This document shows positions 42,389-50,479 of a DNA stretch of 64,000 nucleotides, piece after piece. Each line of letters begins with the position of its first letter. The stretch's first letter is position 1. A program made the translations under genes and the position numbers. This stretch comes from Plantibacter sp. PA-3-X8 (GTDB lineage Bacteria; Actinomycetota; Actinomycetes; Actinomycetales; Microbacteriaceae), in assembly GCF_003856975.1 (NCBI RefSeq), contig NZ_CP033107.1, positions 1,736,001 to 1,800,000 of the forward strand. Reading direction: 5' to 3'. A model generated the notes under the pieces. The model searched no databases. It had not been told where the DNA came from and saw only the letters and a program-made list of their open reading frames with translations.

Positions 42389-43822
42389 TTACGGTTCGGC
42401 GCGAGCGGTCCGGGCCGTCGTCTTCGGTCGCTCGTCTCCGCCGCGCTGACCGATGAGGGAACGCAGCTGCTCGTCCATCCGACGCGCATGGGCGCCCCCG
42501 TGGCGCCTGGACGGACGTGGAGACGAGTTGAGCACGGAACCGAGGACCAGGGTGCCGGCCGGCGCGAGCGCCTCCATGCCGCTCAGGAGCTGCGGCTTGG
42601 TCGCCCGGTCGCGACCGACCACGAGGACCGCGCCGTCCGAGAGCCGACCGATGAGCGAGGCGTCGATGCGGGGCAACAGGGGAGCGGTGTCGATGACGGC
42701 CAGGTCGCAGTTCGCCCTGATGTGCTCGACCAGCTGCGCGAACCGGGTCGAGGCGAACCCCTGCGCGGCGTCGAGGTGCGCACGGCCCGCCGGGATGACG
42801 AGCAGGCCCGGGGTGGAGGTCTCAGCGATGATGTCGGACACCTCCGCCTCTCCGGCGAGGTACTCGCCGAGGCCCGGTGACTCGGTGAGGCCGAAGGCCG
42901 CGCTGAGCGCCGGATGGGCGAGATCGGCGTCGACGATCACCACGGTCGAGTGGAACCGGGTCAGGGACAGCCCGAGGGAGCCTGCGACGAGCGACCGCCC
43001 GTCGCCCGCATGGGCGCTGGAGACTTGGATCACCTGCTGCCGTGGCTTCGCCACGTCCAGGCCGAGACCCGCGACGAGACGCTCGACCGGCCGGTCGAGC
43101 TGGCCGGCGGGATCATGGCCGCCCGCCGCCCGCCGGGCGAGGAGTCCGCGGGTGCGGACCCGCGGGATGCTCGCGAGCACGGGCAGTTCGAGGGCGTCCT
43201 CGAGCTCGGTGGCGGTCCCGATCGCCCGGCGGCTCGTCTTACGGACGATGGCGATCGTGGCTCCGAGAGCGAGTCCGACGATGGCACCGAGCGCGAGGTT
43301 CAGGGGCTTCTTCGGTGAGATCGCGTCCTCGTTGAGCGTCGGACCGGAGACCACGTTCAACTTGACGTTCGCAAGCTCGGCATCACCGCGGTTGTCGAGC
43401 GTGGAGACGAGTTGACCGAACTGGTCGGCGACGGCGCGCGCGAGCGCGAAGGACCGGTCCTTGTCGGTGTCCTGCACCTCCACGCCCAGCAGGACGGTCT
43501 CCGGGTCGGAGTAGGCGTTGATCCGTGAGGAGACCTCGGCGACCGTGAGGTCGACCCCGCTCGACTCGATGATCTGACGAGCCATCGACTCGCTCGTGAG
43601 CAGCTGTACGTAGGAGTTGATGCGACGCTGCGCGAACTCGTCCGCGGCAAGCGCCGAACCGCCCACGTCGGTCTGGGTGGACACGAAGAACTTGACGCTG
43701 CTCGCGTAGACCGGGGTGCTGATCGAGTTGTAGACCATTGCGAGGCCGAGGCCCGCGATGAGCGCGATGGCGACGATCCACCACCCGGTCACGATGGCGC
43801 GTACGTATCCGAGCAAAGTCAC
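42389..43822 (-). CDS. Wzc-like chain-length determinant with degenerate tyrosine-kinase domain
   Basis: The 477-residue protein has two membrane helices flanking a Wzz domain (first helix WWIVAIALIAGLGLAMVY near the start, Pro-rich helix NLALGAIVGLALG ~190-210) and a cytoplasmic BY-kinase domain. The kinase Walker A, normally GEGKST, is GDGRSL (Lys to Arg, Thr to Leu). Walker A' VVIVDADLAHP and Walker B LAVIDTAPLL are kept. The C-terminus is Arg-rich and has no tyrosine at all, whereas active BY-kinases end in a Tyr cluster. It probably regulates polymer length without autophosphorylation. The GTG start at 43822 has AGGAG 7 nt upstream. Confidence 0.85.
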   Translation of the reverse strand: MTLLGYVRAIVTGWWIVAIALIAGLGLAMVYNSISTPVYASSVKFFVSTQTDVGGSALAADEFAQRRINSYVQLLTSESMARQIIESSGVDLTVAEVSSRINAYSDPETVLLGVEVQDTDKDRSFALARAVADQFGQLVSTLDNRGDAELANVKLNVVSGPTLNEDAISPKKPLNLALGAIVGLALGATIAIVRKTSRRAIGTATELEDALELPVLASIPRVRTRGLLARRAAGGHDPAGQLDRPVERLVAGLGLDVAKPRQQVIQVSSAHAGDGRSLVAGSLGLSLTRFHSTVVIVDADLAHPALSAAFGLTESPGLGEYLAGEAEVSDIIAETSTPGLLVIPAGRAHLDAAQGFASTRFAQLVEHIRANCDLAVIDTAPLLPRIDASLIGRLSDGAVLVVGRDRATKPQLLSGMEALAPAGTLVLGSVLNSSPRPSRRHGGAHARRMDEQLRSLIGQRGGDERPKTTARTARAEP

Positions 43823-43855
43823 GGGTGGTCTCCTGGGTGGTCGGGCCTGCATCGC

Positions 43856-43888
43856 ATCTTACGGCGTTCTCCGAGGACCGAACGCCGT
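43856..43888. promoter_or_regulatory. Operator-promoter of the Wzc/Wzy operon
   Basis: On the minus strand TAAGAT (43856-43861) is a good -10. It abuts a perfect 9-bp inverted repeat ACGGCGTTC-N10-GAACGCCGT (43861-43888), which would place a repressor or activator between -10 and -40. TACGCT (43916-43921) may be the -10 of the divergent GT4 gene. Confidence 0.5.
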
Positions 43889-44028
43889 GAGCGGTGCGGG
43901 ACGTCCGCAGTCCGGTACGCTGATTCCAGCGTGTACCCGTTTGTCTCCGCCGCCCCGTTCGCACCCGAAGCGTGACCTGGGCCTGGGTGCCCGCTCGCAA
44001 CACGCTGCGACGAGATGGGGTCGGCTCG

Positions 44029-45189
44029 ATGAGAGTCATGGTCATGCACCCGAGCGCGGAGCTCTACGGCTCCGACCGGGTGCTGCTCGAGAGCGTCGCC
44101 GCCTATACGGAGCGGGACGTGCCGGTCACGGTCGTCCTCGCGTCCGACGGCCCACTGGTGGACGAACTGCGTCGGATCGGTGCGGAGGTCGAGGTCACGG
44201 ACCTCCCCGTGCTCCGCAAGTCGATGCTGTCACCGGTCGGGCTCGTCCGACTCGCCGGCCGCTCGATCGTGTGGGTGTTCCGCGGACGGCGCCTCGTCCG
44301 TCGGGTGCGACCGTCCGTCGTCTATGTGAGCACCGTCACCATCCCCATCGCCAACGTGATCGCGAGGCTCTCCCGCATCCCGCTCGTGGTGCACGTGCAC
44401 GAGGCGGAGGACAGCGCGGGACGTCTGGCGCGGTTCGCATTGTCCGCCCCCCTCCATCTCGCCCACCGCATCGTCTACAACAGTGGCTTCTCGCAGCGGA
44501 CCGTGGAGCGGATGTTCCCAGCACTGGCCGCACGATCCGAGATCGTGTTGAACGGGGTCACCGCTCCCAGGACCGTCCACGCCCCCCGTCCCACCCTCGA
44601 GGGTGGCATCCGCGTCGTGTACGTGGGCCGCCTGTCGGCGCGCAAAGGGCCTGACGTGGTCGTCGAGGCCATCGCACAGCTCCCGGAGACCCTGCCGGCG
44701 TCGCTCAGCCTCGTCGGCGCGGTCTACCCCGGGTACGAGTGGTTCGAGGAGGCGCTCCGCGAGCGGGTCGGTGCACTCGGGCTCGAGGAGCGTGTCGCCT
44801 TCGAGGGGTTCGTCGACGACGCCTACCCGATGATCAGTGCCGCCGACGTCATGGTCGTCTCCTCTCGCGTCGACGAGCCCTTCGGCAACACCGCAGTCGA
44901 AGCGATGCTCGCGGCGCGCCCGGTCGTCGTCAGCGACACCTCCGGTCTGCGGGAGGCGGCCGCCGGCTACGAATCCGCGCGTTTCGTCGCCCCCGGTGAC
45001 GCGTCCGCCATCGCGAGCGCCATCGAGTCCATCGCGACGGGTTGGTCGGACGTGCGGGAGGCCGCAGAACGTGACGCCCTGGTCGCCACCGAGCGTCACA
45101 GCACCGCCTCCTACCGCGAACACCTGCGCACCGCCGTGTCCCGGGCGCTCCAGGGGCGTCGGAGCCGTGGGGTCGAGGCTGCGTCGTGA
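44029..45189 (+). CDS. Glycosyltransferase family 4
   Basis: The 386-residue GT-B fold enzyme starts MRVMVMHPSAELYGSDRVL, has VVYVSTVTIPIANV in the N-terminal half and the GT4 C-terminal landmarks RVVYVGRLSARKGPDVVVEAI, ADVMVVSSRVDEPFGNTAVEAMLAARPVVVSDTSGLRE with the EPFGNTAVEA loop. It transfers a sugar from an NDP-sugar to a lipid-linked acceptor in EPS assembly. ATG 44029 is the start at the conserved N-terminus; the frame is open 57 bases further up. Its last 4 bases overlap the flippase gene. Confidence 0.9.
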   Translation: MRVMVMHPSAELYGSDRVLLESVAAYTERDVPVTVVLASDGPLVDELRRIGAEVEVTDLPVLRKSMLSPVGLVRLAGRSIVWVFRGRRLVRRVRPSVVYVSTVTIPIANVIARLSRIPLVVHVHEAEDSAGRLARFALSAPLHLAHRIVYNSGFSQRTVERMFPALAARSEIVLNGVTAPRTVHAPRPTLEGGIRVVYVGRLSARKGPDVVVEAIAQLPETLPASLSLVGAVYPGYEWFEEALRERVGALGLEERVAFEGFVDDAYPMISAADVMVVSSRVDEPFGNTAVEAMLAARPVVVSDTSGLREAAAGYESARFVAPGDASAIASAIESIATGWSDVREAAERDALVATERHSTASYREHLRTAVSRALQGRRSRGVEAAS

Positions 45190-46694
45190 CGGCGACCGAC
45201 CCGGCTGACGACGGGCTCAGGAAACCGCCCCAGACGACGGCGCAGGGCGTGAAGTGGTCGGGCACCGCCGTCATCCTGCGGCAGCTCGCGCAGGTCGCCA
45301 GCGCACTGGTGATCGCACGCATCCTCGGCCCGTCGAGCTACGGGGTCGTGAGCGCCGCGACGATCTACGTCACCCTGACCACGTTGATGCTCGACCAGGG
45401 CCTCTCCTCGGCGCTCATCCAGCGGCCCTCCCTGGAACGACGAGCACCCGGTGCGGTCGCCACCCTCAACATCCTCCTCGCCGTCCTCCTCGCCGTCCTC
45501 ACGTGGTTCCTCGCCCCCGTCATCGCGGACTTCTTCCGCGTCGACGCGCTGGCGGAGGTGCTGCGGATCCTGGGCGTCCTCCTGCCGCTCAAGGCGCTCG
45601 CCGTCGTGCCTCGTGCGATGCTGTCCCGCACGCTGCAGTTCAAGCACATCGCCGTCGCCGACGTCGTCGGCGCGGTCATCGGCGCGATCGCCGGTATCGC
45701 ATCGGCACTGCTCGGCGCCGACTTCTTCGCCACCGTCTACCAGACCCTCGTGACCGATGCGCTCGTCGCGGTCGTGCTCCTGATCGCCTTCCGCGGGCCG
45801 GTTCCGAACCTCGCGTTCCGCAGCATGGGCATGCTGTTGAGTTACAGCATCAAGGTGTTCGCGACGAACTGCATCGCGTACTTCTCGCGGAACATCGACA
45901 ACATCCTGGTGGGACGCTTCCTCGGCGTCACCTCACTCGCGTTCTACGGGATGGCCTACCGCGTCCTGTCCATCCCGGTGCAGCTCATCGGGCAGACGGT
46001 CAACCGGGTGCTCTTCCCCGTGTTCTCCAGGAACGCCGGCGACCGGGTCCGGATCGCCAGGCAGCTCACCGACGCGACGGAGATGCTGGCGACCACCGTC
46101 ATCCCGATCATGGTGCTCATCTCCGCGGCGGCTCCCCAACTCGTGATGGCCGTCCTCGGCCCTGAATGGGCCGCCGCCGCGGTGCTCATCTCGATCCTGG
46201 CGCTGGGCGGCGCCCGCGAAACGGTGTTCTACATCACCCCGTCACTCATGAAGGCCCTCGGGTTCGCCTCGTTGAACCTCAGATACGAGCTGTTCGCCAC
46301 GGCGCTCCAGGTCGGCGGGATCGTCATCGGTCTGCAGTTCGGCGTCGTCGGCGTCGCAGCCGGGTACACGATCGCCGGATTCGTCCTCGCGCCCGTGCTC
46401 CTCGCGATCCAGCGCCGGCTGACGGGTGTCCGCATCCGCGCCCAGCTCGGCGTCATGCTGCCGGCCGTCCACGCGAGCATCTGGGGCGCGGCGGTCTACC
46501 TCGGCATCGGGTTGCTCGGGCTCCCCGACCTGCTCCACCTCGTCGTCGGCGGTCTCGCCTTCGTCCTCAGCTGCGTCGGGGTCTTCCTGCTCTTCCACCG
46601 CCGCACCGCGCGACGGTTCGTCCAGCGGGCCCGAGAGACCATCGGGTCCCGTCGCGCGCCCAAGCCGACCACTCCAGGAGAGGATGCCGTATGA
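45186..46694 (+). CDS. Wzx-like polysaccharide flippase
   Basis: The 502-residue membrane protein has about 12-14 helices and the MOP/PST flippase start GVKWSGTAVILRQLAQVASALVIARILGPSSYGVVSAATIYV. The middle has NIDNILVGRFLGVTSLAFYGMAYRVLSIPVQLIGQTVNRVLFPVFSR. It moves undecaprenyl-linked repeats across the membrane. It overlaps the GT4 by 4 bases and the next GT2 gene by 4 bases (ATGA), so all three are translationally coupled. Confidence 0.92.
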   Translation: MTATDPADDGLRKPPQTTAQGVKWSGTAVILRQLAQVASALVIARILGPSSYGVVSAATIYVTLTTLMLDQGLSSALIQRPSLERRAPGAVATLNILLAVLLAVLTWFLAPVIADFFRVDALAEVLRILGVLLPLKALAVVPRAMLSRTLQFKHIAVADVVGAVIGAIAGIASALLGADFFATVYQTLVTDALVAVVLLIAFRGPVPNLAFRSMGMLLSYSIKVFATNCIAYFSRNIDNILVGRFLGVTSLAFYGMAYRVLSIPVQLIGQTVNRVLFPVFSRNAGDRVRIARQLTDATEMLATTVIPIMVLISAAAPQLVMAVLGPEWAAAAVLISILALGGARETVFYITPSLMKALGFASLNLRYELFATALQVGGIVIGLQFGVVGVAAGYTIAGFVLAPVLLAIQRRLTGVRIRAQLGVMLPAVHASIWGAAVYLGIGLLGLPDLLHLVVGGLAFVLSCVGVFLLFHRRTARRFVQRARETIGSRRAPKPTTPGEDAV

Positions 46695-47635
46695 GCACCC
46701 CACCATTCACCACCCTGACGATCGCGGTGCTCACCTACAAGCGTGTCTCCCAGATCGTCGACCTGATCCCCAAGCTCGTCGAGCAGGGCCGCATGGTCGA
46801 TGCGAGCGTGCGGATCCTCGTCGTCGACAACGACCCGGAGGCCGGCGCGCGTGAAGCGGTCGTCGCGGCACTCGGCGATGAGGGCGTCTACGTGCACGAG
46901 GCGGTCCCGGGGATCGTCGCAGGACGCAACCGTGCCCTCGCCGCGTCGGGCGACCAAGACCTGCTCGTGTTCATCGACGACGACGAGGTGCCGTCGGCAC
47001 GGTGGCTGGCGCAGCTCGTCGAGGTCTACCGTCAGGCCGATCCGTCCGTCGTGGCCGTGGTGGGGTCGGTCGTGTCCGTCTTCGAGCGTGAGCCGGAGCC
47101 GTGGGTCGAGGCCGGTCGGTTCTTCGACCGGCGGCGCCTCGCCACCGGGACCGAGATCACGGTGGCTGCGACGAACAACCTCCTCCTGGACCTCCGATGG
47201 CTCCGTGGGCACGGGATCGTGTTCGACCACCGCTTCGGTCTGTCGGGTGGCTCGGACACGCTCTTCTCCCGGGCGATCGTGGCGCAGGGAGGACGGATGC
47301 TCTGGTGCGACGAGGCCGAGGTGACCGACGAGGTGCCGGTGAGCCGGATCACGAGGGCATGGGTCCTGCAGCGCGCCTACCGGAGCGGCAACTCCTGGAG
47401 CAGGACGTCCCTGGTGCTCGAACCGTCTCGCCTCGGCCGCCTGCGGATCCGCGCAGGGCTCCTGTCCAAGGGTGCGGTGCGGCTGGTGGGCGGTTCCGCG
47501 CAGAGTCTGCTCGGACGGGTGCGCGGTTCGATGCGGCACGATGCGCGAGGACGCCGCACCGCCCGACGCGGAGCGGGGATGATCGCAGGCGCGTTCGGCG
47601 GCGTGTACAGCGAGTACGCGCGGGCGTCCCACTGA
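46691..47635 (+). CDS. Glycosyltransferase family 2
   Basis: The 314-residue GT-A enzyme has TIAVLTYKRVSQIVDLIPKLVEQ, VVDNDPEAGA, IVAGRNRALAAS, and the metal-binding IDDDEVPSARWL, then LSGGSDTLFSRAIVAQGGRMLWCDEAEVTDEVPVSRITRAWVLQR. It adds a sugar in repeat-unit assembly. The C-terminus is basic and may touch the membrane. The gene converges on the second beta-helix gene with a 33-base gap. Confidence 0.88.
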   Translation: MSTPPFTTLTIAVLTYKRVSQIVDLIPKLVEQGRMVDASVRILVVDNDPEAGAREAVVAALGDEGVYVHEAVPGIVAGRNRALAASGDQDLLVFIDDDEVPSARWLAQLVEVYRQADPSVVAVVGSVVSVFEREPEPWVEAGRFFDRRRLATGTEITVAATNNLLLDLRWLRGHGIVFDHRFGLSGGSDTLFSRAIVAQGGRMLWCDEAEVTDEVPVSRITRAWVLQRAYRSGNSWSRTSLVLEPSRLGRLRIRAGLLSKGAVRLVGGSAQSLLGRVRGSMRHDARGRRTARRGAGMIAGAFGGVYSEYARASH

Positions 47636-47668
47636 CCCGGACTGGTCGCCGACCCGGATGTCTCCCGG

Positions 47669-49309
47669 TCAGGACACCAGCAGCAGTGCGCTGACGACCG
47701 TCCCCGTGAGCTCCATCACATTGCCGCTCTGCGTCAGGCTGACCGCCGGGTACGCGGTGAAGGGGCACGAGGAGACCACCCGGTTGGGTCCGAACTTGTT
47801 GTTCGTGACCGTGGCCGTCTGGCTCCACCCTTTGCGGGTCTGGAGCTTCACGGAGCAATGGCCTCCGTCGATCCAGTTCCCGTCGACGGTGAGCGTCACA
47901 TCGTCCTGCTCCGCACCGCCGAGGATGGCGAAGTTCGTCGCGCCGCGGATGGTGTTCCCGATGATCCGGAGGTTCTTGCCGCGCAGGATCTGGATGTTGT
48001 CGTTGTGGGTCGACCCGCCGCCCTGCGCGGGGTCGTTCGCGTAGAACACGGTGTCCTCGAGGAGGGACTTCTCGACCAGGACGTTGTCACCGTGGATCTT
48101 GATCGAGTCGACGTTGCCGACGACGTGCACGCCGCGGGCGGTGAAGTCCCAGCCCTTGATGCCGTCGAAGTAGACCGACGGGAATTCGGCGATCACGTCG
48201 ACCCGTTCGATGAGGAGGTTGTCGTACCCGTAGTTCGTGATGAGTCCGAGGGCGTACCCCCGTGCCTTGCCGCCGCGGACGATCGAGTTCTTGATCGTGA
48301 CGTCCGGTGCCTTCACCGTGACGAAGCCGTGGATGTCGAGGCCCGAGATGACGGTGCCCGGTGTCGTGATCGTGAGGTCGCCGTCGTATCGGGTGAGCTT
48401 CGTCCCGGCCGGGACACCCGTCGTGCTCGCCGAGGGCTTCACCGGGTCTTTCGGCGGGGAACTCGGCTGACCTCCGGTCGGCGGAGCGGGTGACGGGGAC
48501 GGATCCGGGGAGGGGACGGCCGACGGAGCGGGAGAGGGTGACGCGGATGGGGCTGGACTGGGCGATGCGCTCGGAGCCGGTGACGGCTGGCCGGGCGCGG
48601 GGTCGTCGTCCGGCGGGGTCGTGAGGGTCGGGGCGGGCGGCCGCACGACCGTCGAGGTCGAGGCGTTCGAGAACGGGACGGTCGCGCTGAGCGCCGCCGA
48701 CGCGGACAGGTATCCCCAGAGGCGGACGACGCCGGGGGTCGAGATCCGTCGGGAGCTCGCATCGGCGATCGACTGCTGCCACCCGGGCTTCGCGGCACCG
48801 TCGGCCCACGCTCGAACGGCGATCCGCACCGGGTTGGTGCCGGCGACGACGCCCTCGATCCGGAGCTGCTGACCGGTCGACACCGCGAGGCTCGTCGAAC
48901 CACTCGCCAGCGTGGTCTCGACGCCGCCGACGACGCGGACGATACCGACCGAGACCTCTCCGGCATCCTGGATGCGGACCTTGGCTCGATATCCCGATCC
49001 CGGATCGGTCGAACGCATCTGCACCGCGAGGTAGGTGGAGCGCTGCTCCGGCACGGTGAAGGACGCGGACGCCGTCACATTGCCGAGCACAGCCTCCGAC
49101 ACGGTGACCGCGGTCGAGTAGCCGGTCCGCAGGGCGAGTGACCCGTTCGTCGCGGCGTCGGCCGGCCCGGCCACGATCGTCGTCCCGACGAGGGCCAGGA
49201 GCCCTCCGGTCAGGACAGCCGCCCTGATCCGTGAGGATGACGGTGTCGCGAGCGACGCCCCGGTTCCGCCGTCAGCACCGGTGCGCCTGGCACCACTCCA
49301 TCCACCCAT
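47669..49309 (-). CDS. Secreted right-handed beta-helix protein with N-terminal lectin-like domain (paralogue 2)
   Basis: The 546-residue exported protein has a signal peptide (cleavage near 52, PADA|AT) and a lectin-like domain (~55-225). A Pro/Ser-rich linker of ~70 residues with PSASPSPAPS repeats, absent in paralogue 1, leads to the beta-helix (~310-546). The helix region is nearly the same as in paralogue 1 (DGLDIHGFVTV-type, VTIKNSIVRGGKARG, DNIQILRGKNLR, GATNFAILGGAEQ, GNWIDGGHCS). GGAGGATTCAC precedes the ATG. Same strand as paralogue 1, so the two are direct repeats 16 kb apart. Substrate and activity unknown. Confidence 0.87.
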   Translation of the reverse strand: MGGWSGARRTGADGGTGASLATPSSSRIRAAVLTGGLLALVGTTIVAGPADAATNGSLALRTGYSTAVTVSEAVLGNVTASASFTVPEQRSTYLAVQMRSTDPGSGYRAKVRIQDAGEVSVGIVRVVGGVETTLASGSTSLAVSTGQQLRIEGVVAGTNPVRIAVRAWADGAAKPGWQQSIADASSRRISTPGVVRLWGYLSASAALSATVPFSNASTSTVVRPPAPTLTTPPDDDPAPGQPSPAPSASPSPAPSASPSPAPSAVPSPDPSPSPAPPTGGQPSSPPKDPVKPSASTTGVPAGTKLTRYDGDLTITTPGTVISGLDIHGFVTVKAPDVTIKNSIVRGGKARGYALGLITNYGYDNLLIERVDVIAEFPSVYFDGIKGWDFTARGVHVVGNVDSIKIHGDNVLVEKSLLEDTVFYANDPAQGGGSTHNDNIQILRGKNLRIIGNTIRGATNFAILGGAEQDDVTLTVDGNWIDGGHCSVKLQTRKGWSQTATVTNNKFGPNRVVSSCPFTAYPAVSLTQSGNVMELTGTVVSALLLVS

Positions 49310-49705
49310 GTGAATCCTCCGTCGGACAGCTGCTTCGGTTCGGCGGGATCCTCCCCCGATCGGGGGGTCCGTGCATCGCGAGTGTGCAATACCTTGCCCG
49401 AACCGAAACCCGCTTCGCAAGCCGGATCTGGTGGAGTCGGAGCTGATGACCCCCGAACCGTGGATGGCAGTTGCAGGGCGCCCGTCCGCTCGCGCTCGGC
49501 TGCAGGAGGGTGGCCTATAAGAGAGGAACGCCGACGACGATTCCACGCACGCAGGGCGGAGCTGTGCGCCCGTCATCGGCGTCGGAGAACCGGCGTGGAG
49601 AACGTCGGTGATGCCCCCCTCGGAACCGGCCGTGAACGTGCCCACGAATACGACGTCGGTCGTCGCCCGGAGGCGACGACCGACGTCGAGGGGGAGGGAG
49701 CGCCG
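49310..49705. other. Intergenic region, promoter/leader of beta-helix gene 2 and 3' end of the CDP-alcohol gene
   Basis: No gene is supported in these 396 bases. Read on the minus strand, CTTGC-N19-GCAAG at the far side is followed by a TATTGC-type -10 and a leader with the perfect palindrome CCCCCGATCGGGGG (49353-49366), CGCCGAACCG and GTCCGACGGAGGA. The last two blocks also precede paralogue 1. Confidence 0.5.
49651..49688. terminator. Hairpin beyond the CDP-alcohol phosphotransferase
   Basis: A perfect 17-bp stem (49651-49667 with 49672-49688) with loop CGGA lies 18 bases after the stop codon at 49706. There is no strong T run, but the stem strength fits a high-GC terminator. Confidence 0.65.
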
Positions 49706-50479
49706 CTACTCGGCGGACACCGGTGCCGCACCGAGGCGGTCCATGTCCCTGAACCACTTGACCGAGGCGAGCAGCAGGTGGCCGGCGTTCGCGACGAACA
49801 TCAGCGTGTACGCGGCGAAGAAGAGCACGGGCGCGCCGATGAGCAGGAACACCAGGCACAGGAACCCGTAGTCCGTGGGGATCACGAGGAGCGAGCGGAG
49901 TGGTGAGCTCCTGCGCGCGTCCGCAGCGGGCTTGAAACCGTAGGCGGCCTTGAGCTGGTCGTTCAGGATCATCGCGAAGAACGACACCGCTGCGACGACC
50001 GTGTACCCCATCGGGATGAGGTAGAGCGCAGGATCCGTGAACTCGAAGTGACGGAACACCATGATGAGCACGGCGAGGTGCAGGGTCGAGATCTTCGTCG
50101 CATCGACGACGTGGTCGAGCCATTCGCCGCTGGCGGATCCGCCGCCGCGCAGACGCGCCACCTGTCCGTCAGCCGAGTCGAAGGCGTAGCCGATCGCCAG
50201 CGCGAGCCAGACGGCGATGCCGACCCACCACGCCGGCGGGAGGATGGCCAGCATCGCGATGCCTGAGAAGGTGAACACCGCGCTGATGGCCGTGACGATG
50301 TTCGGGGTGAGTCCGACCTTGTAGGCGCCGGCGGCCAGGTATCGGCCGGCTTTGCGGTTCACGTAGATCGAGTAGGCCGGGGCTCCGGCGGCGCGCTTCT
50401 TCTGCGCACCGGCCAGCCGGGCGACGATCTCGGTGTAGGACTCGGTGGTCGAACGGGTGTCGGCAGTGATTCGGGTCAT
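49706..50479 (-). CDS. CDP-alcohol phosphatidyltransferase
   Basis: The 257-residue membrane protein has the CDP-alcohol motif D-x2-DG-x2-AR-x8-G-x3-D-x3-D, seen as DSADGQVARLRGGG...GEWLDHVVD (~100-125), with about six helices. It transfers a CDP-activated alcohol or phosphoalcohol to a hydroxyl acceptor. Usual products are phospholipids, but neighbouring EPS genes suggest a surface-polymer or sugar-linked polyol. It overlaps the upstream GT gene by 4 bases, so the two are coupled. The TagD-like gene at 32872 could supply a CDP-glycerol-like substrate. Confidence 0.88.
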   Translation of the reverse strand: MTRITADTRSTTESYTEIVARLAGAQKKRAAGAPAYSIYVNRKAGRYLAAGAYKVGLTPNIVTAISAVFTFSGIAMLAILPPAWWVGIAVWLALAIGYAFDSADGQVARLRGGGSASGEWLDHVVDATKISTLHLAVLIMVFRHFEFTDPALYLIPMGYTVVAAVSFFAMILNDQLKAAYGFKPAADARRSSPLRSLLVIPTDYGFLCLVFLLIGAPVLFFAAYTLMFVANAGHLLLASVKWFRDMDRLGAAPVSAE

